From contig CAWJXW010000002.1 of assembly GCA_963846925.1 (NCBI GenBank), positions 124,001 to 188,000 of the forward strand: 64,000 nt of DNA, written 5' to 3'. The DNA is from JAQBQB01 sp963846925 (GTDB taxonomy: Bacteria; Gemmatimonadota; Gemmatimonadetes; Gemmatimonadales; Gemmatimonadaceae). Below are positions 52,036 to 61,548 of the stretch, one piece after another. The position numbers and the translations under genes are program-made. Below the pieces are notes generated by a model that worked only from the letters and a program-made list of their open reading frames with translations, searched no databases and had not been told where the DNA came from. Numbering within the stretch: position 1 is the first letter of the stretch; the number at the start of each line of letters is the position of its first letter.

Positions 52036-53265
52036 GTGAACGTTGATCGTCGAATCCTGTTCGTAGCGGCGGCGCTGGCCGTGGGCGCGTGCTCCGACGT
52101 GGGCGGGCCCCAAGCGCCTCCTTCCTTCACGCTCGACCCCTCGGAGCAGCGCGTCGCGACCTCCGGCAACGACTTCTCGTTCGCGCTCTTCCAGCGGGTG
52201 GCGAAGACCGATGCCGGGAACAACGTGTTCATCTCGCCCCTGAGTGCATCGATGTCACTCGGCATGGCGATGAACGGCGCGTCCGGCTCGACCTTCGACG
52301 CGATGCGTATGGCTTTGCGCCTCGATTCGGGCGACGTCGGGCAACTCGACGCGGGCTACCAGGGGCTGATCGGGCTGCTCCGCGGTCTCGACCCCACGAC
52401 GACGTTCCAGATCGCCAACTCGGTCTGGTACCGGAACAATTTCTCGTTCAAGCAACCGTTCCTCGACACGACCAAGAAATACTTCGACGCTCAGGTGCAG
52501 GGGTTGGACTTCGCCAACGTCCCGGGCTCGCTCTCGACGATCAACGGCTGGGTGAGCTCGCATACCGGCGGCAGGATCCCGACGATCCTCGACGACATCA
52601 AGCCGGAAGAAGTGATGTTCCTCATCAACGCCATCTACTTCAAGGGCACGTGGCAGTACCAGTTCGACCCGAAGGCAACCGCCCCGTCATCGTTCCGCGC
52701 GGCGGATGGCACGGTGCAGACCGTGCCGTTCATGAATCGCCCCGAGAACATGAAGCCCAAGTTTCGCGCAGGCGGAACCCAGCAGCTGGCGATCGCCGAG
52801 CTTCCGTATGGGAACGGCGCGTTCGCGATGGACATCGTGATGGCTGGATTCGGCCAGACGGCCAGCATCGACTCGATCGCGGCGCAGCTGAACGCGAGCA
52901 CGTGGGCGGCGCTGATCGCGAGCCTCCAGGACACGGACGAAATGTTCGCGATGCCCAAGTTCACGATGGCCTACGACCGCATGCTCACCGACGACCTCTC
53001 GGCGCTCGGCATGGGCGTGGCGTTCACCGATCAGGCGAACTTCTCAGGGATGTCGTCCCAGCCGCTGAAGCTTTCGTTCGTGAAGCAGAAAGCGTTTGTG
53101 ACAGTGGACGAGACCGGAACCACGGCGGGCGCGTCGACCGTCACCGGCGTCACGGTCACGGCGCTCCGCGAGTTCCGCGTCGATCACCCGTTCATCTTCG
53201 TGATACGCGAACGGCAGACGGGCACGATCCTGTTCATGGGAAAGATGCTGAAGATCCCGACGTAG
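52036..53265 (+). CDS. serpin, lipoprotein
   Basis: A 409-residue serpin, a suicide inhibitor of serine or cysteine proteases. GTG 52036 has AGGAG 6 nt upstream and gives a signal with lipobox LFVAAALAVGAC. The fold is complete: NVFISPLSASMSLGMAMNGA, FQIANSVWYRNNFSFKQPFL, VMFLINAIYFKGTWQYQFDP, LAIAELPYGNGAFAMDIVMA, MFAMPKFTMAYDRMLTDDLS and VDHPFIFVIRERQTGTILFM. The hinge reads VDETGTTAGASTVTG, small and Thr/Ala/Gly-rich as needed for loop insertion, so it is probably inhibitory. Counting from the hinge Glu (P17), the P1 residue would be near the Thr before ALREF; this is uncertain. Anchored outside, it may protect the cell from proteases. Confidence 0.93.
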   Translation: MNVDRRILFVAAALAVGACSDVGGPQAPPSFTLDPSEQRVATSGNDFSFALFQRVAKTDAGNNVFISPLSASMSLGMAMNGASGSTFDAMRMALRLDSGDVGQLDAGYQGLIGLLRGLDPTTTFQIANSVWYRNNFSFKQPFLDTTKKYFDAQVQGLDFANVPGSLSTINGWVSSHTGGRIPTILDDIKPEEVMFLINAIYFKGTWQYQFDPKATAPSSFRAADGTVQTVPFMNRPENMKPKFRAGGTQQLAIAELPYGNGAFAMDIVMAGFGQTASIDSIAAQLNASTWAALIASLQDTDEMFAMPKFTMAYDRMLTDDLSALGMGVAFTDQANFSGMSSQPLKLSFVKQKAFVTVDETGTTAGASTVTGVTVTALREFRVDHPFIFVIRERQTGTILFMGKMLKIPT

Positions 53266-53278
53266 TCGGCCGGGCGAT

Positions 53279-53416
53279 CTATTTGAAGAGGGCGAGCGAT
53301 TTTTGAATCACCTGCCAAACGCCCCAGGCGAGCGGTATCCCTACGAGCGTCCACGCCCCGACGAGCTTGAGGGCGACTCCCGCCGAGGCTTGATCGCGGT
53401 CTGATTCGCCTGTCAT
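53279..53416 (-). CDS. 45-residue membrane protein, probable MFS transporter small subunit
   Basis: A small gene starting at ATG 53416 with GGGGGAG upstream and ending TAG 53279-53281. It reads MTGESDRDQASAGVALKLVG, then AWTLVGIPLAWGVWQVIQ and KSLALFK: a single transmembrane helix between charged ends. The VGIPLAWGVWQ segment matches what I recall of the small protein that sits beside oxalate/formate-type MFS transporters. It lies 12 bp downstream of such a transporter here. The assignment comes from motif and position and should be treated as probable. Confidence 0.75.
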   Translation of the reverse strand: MTGESDRDQASAGVALKLVGAWTLVGIPLAWGVWQVIQKSLALFK

Positions 53417-53428
53417 TTGGGCTCCCCC

Positions 53429-54803
53429 TCAGGCCGCGGCGGTGCTGGCCGCGCCGTATTCGGCGGTCACGTGACGCTCGTCCACCGGCCGCACGAGCAG
53501 GTTGCAGATGAATCCGACGACGAGCAGCGCCGGCCATGATGTACATCGTCGTCGTGTACGCGCCGGCCTTCGGAACGCCGTGCGCAATCTCATATTCGCG
53601 AATGTAGTTGACGAGCACCGGCCCGAGCACGCCGGCGGTCGACCATGCCGTGAGCAACCGGCCGTGGATCGCGCCGACCTGAATCGTGCCGAACATGTCG
53701 CGCAGATACGCGGGGATCGTCGCGAACCCGCCGCCGTACATGCTGATGATCACGACGTACCCGATGACGAAGAGCGTGACGTTCCCGGCGCGGCCGGTCG
53801 ACGGCACCAGGGCGTACAGCACGGCGCCGAGCAGGAAGAACGTCGCGTAGACCGCCCTGCGGCCGATGACGTCGGAGAGCGACGACCAGAAGAAGCGGCC
53901 GCCCATGTTGGCCAGGCTGAGGAGACCGACGAATCCCGCCGCCGCACCGACCGAGATGGAGCCGGGGAACATCTCCTGAATCATCGGCGACGCTTGGCCG
54001 AGCACGCCGATGCCCGCGGTGACGTTCATGCACAGCACGATCCACAAGAGCCAGAACTGCGGCGTCGTGATGGCGCGGTCCGCGGTGACGTTGCCCGTGG
54101 TCACCATCGCGCGAGGAGGCGGCGCCGTCCAGCCGGCCGGCCGCCAACCGGGACGCGGAATGCGCACGGTGAACACGCCGAACATCATGAAGCAGAAGTA
54201 GAGGATGCCCATCGTCACGAAGGTGGACGCGACGCCGGGCACGGTGGCCGTCTTGAAGTAGGCCATGAGCATCGTCGACAGCGGTGACGCGATCATCGCG
54301 CCGCCGCCGAACCCCATGATCGCCATGCCGGTCGCCATCCCGGGGCGGTCGGGGAACCACTTGATGAGCGTCGTCACGGGCGAGATGTACCCGATGCCGA
54401 GCCCGATGCCGCCGAGCACGCCGTAGCCGAGCAGCAGGAGCCAGAACTGGTGCGTGGCGATGCCGATCGCCGCGACCTCGAATCCGCCGGCGAAGCACAG
54501 CGCCGCGACGAACATCGCCTTGCGAGGCCCGACGCGCTCGAGCCACGACCCGAAGAGCGCCGCCGAAAGCCCGAGGAACACGATGGCGATGCTGAACACC
54601 CAGCCGATGGTGCTCAGCTTCCAGTCTTCCGGCGCCGAGTGCGTGACGCCGATGCGCTGCGAGAGCGGCAGGTTGAAGACGCTGAACGCGTACGCCTGGC
54701 CGATCGACAAGTGGATCGCGAGCGCGGCGGGCGGCACCAGCCACCGCGAGTAGCCGTCGCCGGCGATCGTGTGTTCGCGGTCGAGGAACGAGAATAGGCT
54801 CAT
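53429..54803 (-). CDS. OFA-family MFS transporter (oxalate/formate antiporter-like), one frameshift
   Basis: A 12-helix major facilitator of about 457 residues. ATG 54803 overlaps the stop of the CocE/NonD gene (ATGA). N-terminal WLVPPAALAIHLSIGQAYAF is characteristic of the OFA family; then APEDWKLSTIGWVFSIAIVF, GWLERVGPRKAM-like motif A (SWLERVGPRKAMFVAAL), GLGIGYISPVTTLIKWFPDR and PGMATGMAIMGFGGGAMIAS. The frame breaks near 53535; the alternative frame ends MAGLLVVGFICNLLVRPVDE with TGA 53429. It probably exchanges small carboxylates and is paired with the 45-residue protein downstream. Confidence 0.88.
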
Positions 54804-56870
54804 CGAGGGATGACGGGCAGGACGACGTGGCTCGGGTGCGCGGCGTCGTGCAGCAGCCTCTGGTGCGCGACGACGAACGTGCTGTCGCGCTCGTTGTTGC
54901 CGCCGGTGTTGAGGTTGCGGTCGTACTTCGGAAAGAAGGACGACGATACCGTCACCCGAATCTTGTGTCCGGGCTCGAACACGCGCGACGTGAACCAGAG
55001 GTCGAGGTCGTACCGCTCGACGCTTCCAGGAGTGAGCGGCACTTCCTTGTCGAATCCCTTGCGGAATCGCGCGCGCATCGGGCCGTCCTGCACGCGCTCC
55101 GCGTGGCCGTCGGGAAAGACGTCGAGGAGCATCACGTTCCAGTCGGTGTCCTTGGCGTCGGTGGCGGCCCAGAGCGTCGCCGACATCTGCCCCGTCACGT
55201 CGATCGGTTTGGTGAGCGCCTTCGACGTGAACACTAGCTCGTCGCGCCGCGATGCGTTGAGCGACGTATAATCCTCGTTGAGGGACTCCTCGAGCTCGCG
55301 CGAGTCGATCAGGAATGGCGTCGGATTGGCCGGATCGTACGTGAACGTGTCTGCCGGCGCGCCGGTCGGCGGAATCGTGTCGAGTGTCCCGTTGCCGCGC
55401 GCTCGTGTTCGCGCCTCCCGCCGACGACACGTACCACTTCGTGGGCACCGCGCGCGCGATCGGCCAGGCGGCTTCCTTCCGCCAGGTGTTGTCGCCGAAA
55501 ACGAAGTCGTCGAACGGCGGCTCCTTGTCGACGCCGTTGTCCTTGCCGAGTAGATAGTGGTCGAACCACCGGAGCTGAAGACGGCGCGTGTCGACGCGCG
55601 ACTGCGGACCGAATTCGCCGCTGACGTAGTCGACGCCCTTGTGCGCGCCGGGTCCCATCACCAGCCGAACGAACGGATGGTTCGGCACGGCGAGCAGCGC
55701 ATTCGTGTAGTCGATCGGACCGCGCGAGTCGTCGTACCAGCCGGCGATCTGGAGCACGGGGGCTCGGACCTTCGCGACGTTCGTCGTGACGGCGTGCGCG
55801 CGCCAGTACGCGTCGAGCGTCGGGTGCGCGATCCAACGATCCCACAGCGGCACGTCGCCGCAACCGAGTCGCTGCGGCAGGTCGATCAACGGCAAGTGCG
55901 TGAGCGCCGACCCGATGTCGAGGTCCGCCGTGTTCTGCAGCGTGCGCGCGCGCATGAGGCACGCCCAATCGACGTTGATCGGCGAGAACACCATGTCTTC
56001 GTACGGCACGATGCGCCACGGATCGCCGCTCGCCGCCGACGGCGCGAACGCCGCAAGATGGGGCGGCGCGCTCACGGCCGCGTACCACGCGAGTCTTCCC
56101 TCATCCGAGTGTCCGATCAGCCCGACTCTTCCGTTCGCGCCGGGCAGCTTCGCTGCCCACTCGACGGCGTCGTACCCGTCGCGCACGTCGGTGTCGTAGT
56201 CGCCGAAATCGGTGCCGTCGGACACGTCGCGCCCGCGCACGTGCTGCGCGACGAAGATGTATCCGTGCGACGCCCAGTATCGGCCCGCGGGATGGAGGAT
56301 GCGGGTGTACGGCGTGCGCTGCATGACGACGCCGAACGGTCCCTTGCCCACCGGCCGCGCGATATAGCTGGCCAGCTTCGCGCCGTCGCGCGTCTTCATG
56401 AAGACCAGCGTGTCCTCCGTCACCGCGTACTGCGAGTCCGACACCGCGCCCGGCCAGAGCAGGTACTGCTGCTCGGCGACGAACGGCGTCGCCCGCCGAA
56501 CGAGCCGATACCGCCTGCCACTCGGCTTGCCGCCGGCGAGCATCAAACCGGAGAGCGTGTCACCGTGCCACGTCGCGGCCAACATTTGATTGCGGGCACC
56601 GCTGATGAAAACCGAATCGCCGCGAACGTCCGCGCGCGCGAGGTCGAGCATCGGTTCGCCCGTGCGGCGGCGGATGGAGCCCGTGATGCCGCCGCTATCG
56701 GAGGCGAAGTGCGCGAAACCCATGCGACGCCAGCCCTCGAAACCCGGAAGAGGCGTGGAGCCGAGGGCAACATAGGCATCCCAATCGCCGGTCAGTGACG
56801 GCGATGAATCGCGGGTGCACGAGGAGAGGGCGAGTAGGGCGAGGGCGGAGAGCGCGGAGAGGCGGGGCAT
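54800..56870 (-). CDS. lipoprotein CocE/NonD family hydrolase, one frameshift
   Basis: An S15/CocE-type hydrolase of about 690 residues. The lipobox is in LSALALLALSSC. An N-terminal beta domain (GDWDAYVALGSTPLPGFEGW) precedes the catalytic domain: VMQRTPYTRILHPAGRYW, HGYIFVAQHVRGRDVSDG, nucleophile VGLIGHSDEGRLAWYAAVS, IAGWYDDSRGPIDYTNALLA and LVMGPGAHKGVDYVSGEFGP. After a frameshift near 55400 the jelly-roll part shows LVFTSKALTKPIDVTGQMSA and VFEPGHKIRVTVSSSFFPKY. The Ser context GHSDEG differs from the GYS of most family members. It is coupled to the OFA transporter, which may carry its product. Confidence 0.9.
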
Positions 56871-56951
56871 GGCAAGAGAATGCGTCGTGAAACGGCGAGG
56901 GCGCCAGCGTTGGGGCCGTTGCGCCGGGATCGAGCATCTCGGTCGCGGGAG

Positions 56952-57509
56952 CGAGCCTAGCCTTGAGAAATAGCCATGAGAAGGAGCCGTGAGCAGTCGA
57001 ACGGCGCTATCAGGAAGAAAATGGTGTCGCGACTGTCTCTCGGGTTGGAGTAGGTGGGGCCATGAGGGACTTTAAACGACTCGAGATTTGGCGTAGGGCG
57101 CATGCACTCGGCGATCGCGATGCACGAGATCGCGGCTGACTATGGGCGCTCCGGGCTACGGGCACTTCGATCGCAGCTCATTGCGGGCGGCAGACAGCAT
57201 CGCGACGAACATCGCCGAGGGGTGCGGGGCGCAGACATCGAATCGCGAGCTGGCCCGTTTTCTGGACATGGCGATCAAGTCGGCATCCGAGACCGAGAAT
57301 CACCTGATCGGCGTCGCGATCTCAGGTCTAATGTCCCGAGGAGGACTGGCTGCGACACTCCAACGAGACGATCGAGATCCGCAGAATGACCTTCGCTACC
57401 GAAAAAGGGTGCTGGAGAGCGAGTCGCCATCAGTAGCTCTGCGCCTGTGCGGTCTCACAGGCTCCAGCTCACGGCTCATGCTCACGGCTATTTCTCGCGG
57501 CAGGGCTCG
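56952..57509 (+). mobile_element. palindrome-bounded element containing a four-helix-bundle gene
   Basis: A 45-bp left arm (56952-56996) and right arm (57465-57509) are reverse complements at about 37 of 45 positions. Both contain the words GAGAAATAGCC and GAGCCGTGAGC or their complement (GCTCACGGCTC, GGCTATTTCTC). The 468 bp between them hold the four-helix-bundle gene and little else. Intervening sequences of bacterial 23S rRNA have exactly this plan: a stem formed by the ends and an S23-type ORF in the loop. No rRNA is present here. There is no recognisable transposase, so mobility is inferred from structure only. Confidence 0.65.
57062..57436 (+). CDS. four-helix-bundle protein (S23/23S rRNA-IVS, bAvd-like), frameshifted
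   Basis: A protein of about 120 residues in the TIGR02436-type four-helix-bundle family. ATG 57062 (GGTGGGG upstream) begins MRDFKRLEIWRRAHAL. Further pieces in other frames are AIAMHEIAADYGRSG, RSSLRAADSIATNIAEGCGA, QTSNRELARFLDMAIKSASE, TENHLIGVAISGLMS, and EEDWLRHSNETIEIRRMTFA. The order and content are those of the family, but frames change near 57110, 57170 and 57335. The C-terminal frame ends at TAG 57434. Relatives include the Avd protein of diversity-generating retroelements and ORFs in 23S rRNA intervening sequences. It lies in the loop of the surrounding palindrome. Confidence 0.75.
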
Positions 57510-57619
57510 ATGCCCGATCCGAGACGTCAGTCGGGGTGATCCAGCCACTCAGGAGCCCGGGCGGTTCGCGCCGTTCCCGTCGACGCCGTATTTTCTGCCT
57601 TCCGTCACCAGAGCTAGCC

Positions 57620-58331
57620 GTGCGCATCAGCGACATGAATTGGATGCAGGTCGAGCGCTACCTCGATCACGACGACCGCGCCGTCCTTCCGCTCGGCAGC
57701 ACCGAACAGCACAGCCACCTCCGCCTCACCGTCGACTGCATCCTCCCCGAGCGCGTCGGCGCGGAAGCGGCGGAGCCGCTGGGGATTCCGGTGTTCCCCG
57801 TCGTCGCCTACGGCGTGACGCCCTATTTCCGCGAGTTCCCGGGCTCCATCTCGCTGCGCGTCGACACACATCTCAGCGTCGTGCGCGACATCCTCGACAG
57901 CATGGCGCACAGTGGGTTCAAGCGGATCCTCGTCGTCAACGGCCACGGCGGGAACAGCGCGGTGCAGCAGTGGGTTCCTGAATGGACCGCCGATCACCCG
58001 GATTGTCGGGTGCTCTTTCACAACTGGTGGAACGCGCCGCGCACGTGGGCCAAGGTGCTCGAGATCGATCCTGTCGCGTCGCACGGGTCGTGGATGGAGA
58101 ACTTTCCATGGACGCGGCTGCCCGGGCGTCGAAATGCCGGGGGTGCAGCGGCCGATGGTCGACATCGCGCGGGTTCGCGCGCTCGACCCGATGTCGCTCC
58201 GCGCCTACATCGGCGACGGCAACTACGGCGGGTTGTACCAGCGGTCCGACGAGGACATGCTCGCGCTCTGGAAGGTCGCCGTCGACGAGACGCGCGCGCT
58301 GCTCACCGGTTCATGGGGCGACGCGGCCTGA
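57620..58331 (+). CDS. creatininase family amidohydrolase, one frameshift
   Basis: A 237-residue creatininase/FAPy-deformylase-type metal amidohydrolase starting at GTG 57620. Motifs are VLPLGSTEQHSHLRLTVDCI (metal ligands Glu and His), VTPYFREFPGSISLRVDTHL, HSGFKRILVVNGHGGNSAVQ and VASHGSWMENFPWTR. After a frameshift near 58125 the end continues GVEMPGVQRPMVDIARVRAL and GGLYQRSDEDMLALWKVAVD. The SHGSWMENFPWT variant replaces the usual GxHAGxxETS, so the substrate probably differs from creatinine. First gene of a five-gene cassette; next gene 14 bp away. Confidence 0.88.
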
Positions 58332-58345
58332 GGTCGTAGCAAACA

Positions 58346-59362
58346 ATGCGATTCCTCGTCTGGGGCGCTGGCGCGATCGGTGGAACTCTCGGCGCGTACC
58401 TCGCGCGCGCCGGCCACGAGGTCACGTTCGTCGATACCGACGCCGACCACGTGTCGGCGATCGACGCCGTCGGCATCTCCATCACCGGTCCGGTCGCCGA
58501 GTTCATGCAGCTGGTGCCGGCGTTCACGCCGGAATCGCTGAGCGGCCGGTGGGACACGATCATCCTCGCCACCAAGGCGCATCATACGGAGGCGGCCACC
58601 CGCGCGCTGGCGCCCCACTTGAGCGACGATGGCTGCGTCGTCTCGGCGCAGAACGGGCTCAACGAGCTCGCGATCGCGCAGGTCGTCGGCGACGCGCGAA
58701 CGGTCGGGTCGTTCGTGAACTTCGGCGCGGACTACATCGAGCCGGGCGTCATCCACTACGGCGGACGCGGTGCGGTGGTGCTCGGTGAGATCGACGGGCG
58801 CAGGACCCCGCGCATCGCGGCCATCCACGACGCGTGGCTCCGCTTCGACGATCGCGCCATCGTCACGCCGAACATTTGGGGCTACCTCTGGGGCAAGGAA
58901 GCCTACGGCGCAATGCTGTTCGCGACCGCGCTCACCAACGAGTCGATCGCCGATGCGCTGGCGATGCCGCGTTACAAGAACCTTTACGTCGCGCTGGCGC
59001 GGGAAATTCTCGCAGTCGCTCGAGCGCGCGGCGTCGCGCCGGAGGCGTTCGACGGATTCGATCCATCGGCGTACCTGCCGACTGCGTCAGACGACGCGGC
59101 CGCCGCGTCACTCGACGCGCTCGTTGCGCACAATCGCAAGTCCGCCAAGACCCACAGCGGAATCTGGCGCGACCTCGCGGTGCGCAAGCGGCGAACCGAG
59201 GTCGATGCGCAGCTCGGAATCGTCGTCACGCTCGGGAACGAGGCCGGCGTCGCGACGCCGCTCACCGCGCGGCTGGTCGAGCTGATCCACGAGATCGAGG
59301 ACGGACGCCGCCCGCAATCGCTCGAGACGCTCGACGCTCTCGCCAACCTGTCCATCCGCTGA
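58346..59362 (+). CDS. ketopantoate reductase (PanE/ApbA)-like 2-ketoacid reductase
   Basis: A 338-residue NAD(P)H-dependent reductase of the PanE/ApbA family. It begins MRFLVWGAGAIGGTLGAYLA, the dinucleotide site, with DTIILATKAHHTEAATRALA, VSAQNGLNELAIAQVVGDAR and the catalytic Lys context NIWGYLWGKEAYGAMLFATA. The C-terminal domain has DALVAHNRKSAKTHSGIWRD with RKRRTEVDAQLGIVVTLGNE. Because it sits in a catabolic cassette with an amidohydrolase and a peptidase, it more likely acts on an unusual ketoacid or opine-like compound than in pantothenate synthesis; this is inference. Its stop overlaps the SDR start (TGATG). Confidence 0.85.
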   Translation: MRFLVWGAGAIGGTLGAYLARAGHEVTFVDTDADHVSAIDAVGISITGPVAEFMQLVPAFTPESLSGRWDTIILATKAHHTEAATRALAPHLSDDGCVVSAQNGLNELAIAQVVGDARTVGSFVNFGADYIEPGVIHYGGRGAVVLGEIDGRRTPRIAAIHDAWLRFDDRAIVTPNIWGYLWGKEAYGAMLFATALTNESIADALAMPRYKNLYVALAREILAVARARGVAPEAFDGFDPSAYLPTASDDAAAASLDALVAHNRKSAKTHSGIWRDLAVRKRRTEVDAQLGIVVTLGNEAGVATPLTARLVELIHEIEDGRRPQSLETLDALANLSIR

Positions 59363-60129
59363 TGGAATTCGACTTCAGCGGGAAGACCATCATCGTCACC
59401 GGCGCGGCGCACGGATTCGGCCGCGCGATCAGCCTCGCGTTCGCGCGTCGCGGCGGCAGCGTGTGGGCCTGCGATGTGTTGAAGGACGAGCTGCTCGAGA
59501 CGGAGCGCCTCGTCCGCGCTCACGACGGCGTGTGCACGACGCGCGTCGTGGACGTCCGCGACAAGAGCGCGGTCGATGCCTTCATCGACGAAGCTGCCGC
59601 CGCGTCGAGCCGCGTCGACGTGCTCGTGAACAACGCCGGCGGCGTGCTCGGTCAGGTCGGGCGCCCGCTCGAGCAGATCACGCCGGACGAGTGGCAGAGC
59701 ATCTTCGACGTCAACGTCGGCGCCGCATTCTACTGTTCGCAGGCCGTCGCGCCGCGAATGAAAGCCGCGCGGTCGGGGCGCATCATCAACATCTCGAGCG
59801 GCGCTGGACTCGGAATCAGCCTCACCGGAATTCAGGCCTACGCGTCGGCGAAAGCGGCGCAGATCGGATTGACTCGCCAACTCGCGCACGAGTTGGGCCC
59901 GTGGGACATCACGGTGAACAACATCGCGCCGGGTTTCGTGCGCTCGAATCCGACGACCGAGCGCCAGTGGGAATCGTACGGCGAGGCCGGGCAGCGGGAG
60001 CTCGTCGATCGCATCGCGCTCAAGCGACTCGGCACGCCCGACGACATCGCGCACGCGGTGCTCTTCTTCGCGTCGGACTATGCGGGGTGGATCACGGGCC
60101 AAGTGTTGTCGGTAGACGGAGGCAAGTGA
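59362..60129 (+). CDS. SDR-family oxidoreductase
   Basis: A 255-residue classical short-chain dehydrogenase. Cofactor motif IIVTGAAHGFGRAISLAFAR, DVLVNNAGGVLGQVGRPLEQ, catalytic Ser in RIINISSGAGLGISLTGIQA and Tyr-Lys in AYASAKAAQIGLTRQLAHEL, then NNIAPGFVRSNPTTERQWES and WITGQVLSVDGGK at the C-terminus. All catalytic residues are present. The start overlaps the previous stop and the stop overlaps the next start, both as TGATG, so it is translated as part of the cassette. It would oxidise or reduce a hydroxy intermediate; substrate unknown. Confidence 0.92.
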   Translation: MEFDFSGKTIIVTGAAHGFGRAISLAFARRGGSVWACDVLKDELLETERLVRAHDGVCTTRVVDVRDKSAVDAFIDEAAAASSRVDVLVNNAGGVLGQVGRPLEQITPDEWQSIFDVNVGAAFYCSQAVAPRMKAARSGRIINISSGAGLGISLTGIQAYASAKAAQIGLTRQLAHELGPWDITVNNIAPGFVRSNPTTERQWESYGEAGQRELVDRIALKRLGTPDDIAHAVLFFASDYAGWITGQVLSVDGGK

Positions 60130-61548
60130 TGAGCGGTGGGTCAGTGACGACGACCTCGGCACCGGCTCGACTCGCCGCGGTGATCGCGGCGCTTCAGTCG
60201 AATCACGATCGCATCCTCGCCGAGTTGGTCGAGTTCGCGTCGATTCCGAGCGTGAGCACCGATCCGGCGCACGCGTCCGACGTCGCGGCGGCGACGGGAT
60301 GGGTGGCGGCGAAGCTTGCGGTCGCGGGCCCGATCACGGTCCGCACGATCGCGACGTCCGGCAATCCGGTCGTCTACGGCGAGTGGCTCGGCGCGCCGGG
60401 CGCTTTGACCGCGCTCGTCTACGGACACTACGACGTTCAGCCGCCCGACCCGCTCGACCGTTGGCACAGCCCGCCGTTCGTGCCGACGATTCGCGAGGGA
60501 CGCCTCTACGCGCGCGGCGTGTCCGACGACAAGGGTCCGATGCTCATTCCGATCAAGGTCGCCGAAGCGTTCTTCGCATCGGCCGGCGCGCTCCCGCTCA
60601 ACGTGAAGTTCATGTTCGAGGGCGAAGAGGAGATCGGGAGCCCGAGTCTCGACGCGTTCATCCGCGACCACAAGGAGCTGCTCGCCGCTGACTTCGTGAT
60701 CTCCGCGGACGGTGCGATGTGGCGCATCGACGAGCCTTCGCTGACGGTGTCGAGCCGAGGGCTCGCGGGGCTCGAGCTGACGCTCACGGCGGCGTCGAAG
60801 GACTTGCACTCCGGCCGACACGGCGGCGCGGTCGCGAATCCGCTGCACGCGATGGCGCAGTTGATCGCGTCGCTGCACGACTCGAACGGTCGTGTCGCCG
60901 TCGCGGGTTTCTACGACGACGTCCGTGAGCTGCCGCGCGCCGAACGAGAAGCGATCGCCGCCCTACCCTTCGACGAGCGGGTGTATCTCGCGCAGGTGGG
61001 CGCGCCGGCCGCATTCGGCGAGCCGGGATACTCGACGCTCGAGCGACAGTGGACGCGGCCGACGCTCGAAATCAATGGGATGTGGGGCGGGTACGCAGGG
61101 GCCAGGATCGAAGACGGTGATCCCGAGCGAGGCCCACGCCAAGATCACGTGTCGTCTCGTCCCCGATCAGGATCCGGCGCGAATCGTCGAGCTGGTGTCG
61201 CGCCACCTCGAGTCGCACCTGCCGCCAGGCACGCGGCTATCGATCTCGGCGATGGATCACGGCGCGGGCGCGTCGCACATCGAGCCCGACCATTTCGCGC
61301 TCCAGGCTGCCGAGCGGGCGCTCCACGCAGTATATGGTAGTCAGCCGTTGCGGGTTCGCATGGGCGGCACGGTGCCGATCGGCGAGCTGTTCCAGCGGCA
61401 CATGGGTCTGAGCACGGTGTTCTTCTCGTTCTCGACGGCGGACGAAGACTTCCACGCGCCGAACGAGTTCTTTCGCGTGCATCGCCTGCACGAAGGCCTC
61501 GAGGCGTGGGCGCGGTACTGGACCATTCTCGGCGAGGAGCGCGCATGA
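60129..61548 (+). CDS. M20 family dipeptidase/amidohydrolase, one frameshift
   Basis: A zinc-dependent M20 hydrolase of about 470 residues. Metal and catalytic motifs are LVYGHYDVQPPDPLDRW, ARGVSDDKGPMLIPIKVAEA (bridging Asp), FMFEGEEEIGSPSLDAFIRD (catalytic Glu-Glu), and DFVISADGAMWRIDEPSLTV. The dimerisation domain has ASKDLHSGRHGGAVANPLHA. A frameshift near 61115 is followed by VIPSEAHAKITCRLVPDQDP and TVPIGELFQRHMGLSTVFFS, with the last zinc His in DEDFHAPNEFFRVHRLHEGL. It resembles CNDP/PepV-like peptidases. The cassette context suggests it cleaves an amide or dipeptide brought in by the permease. Confidence 0.9.
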
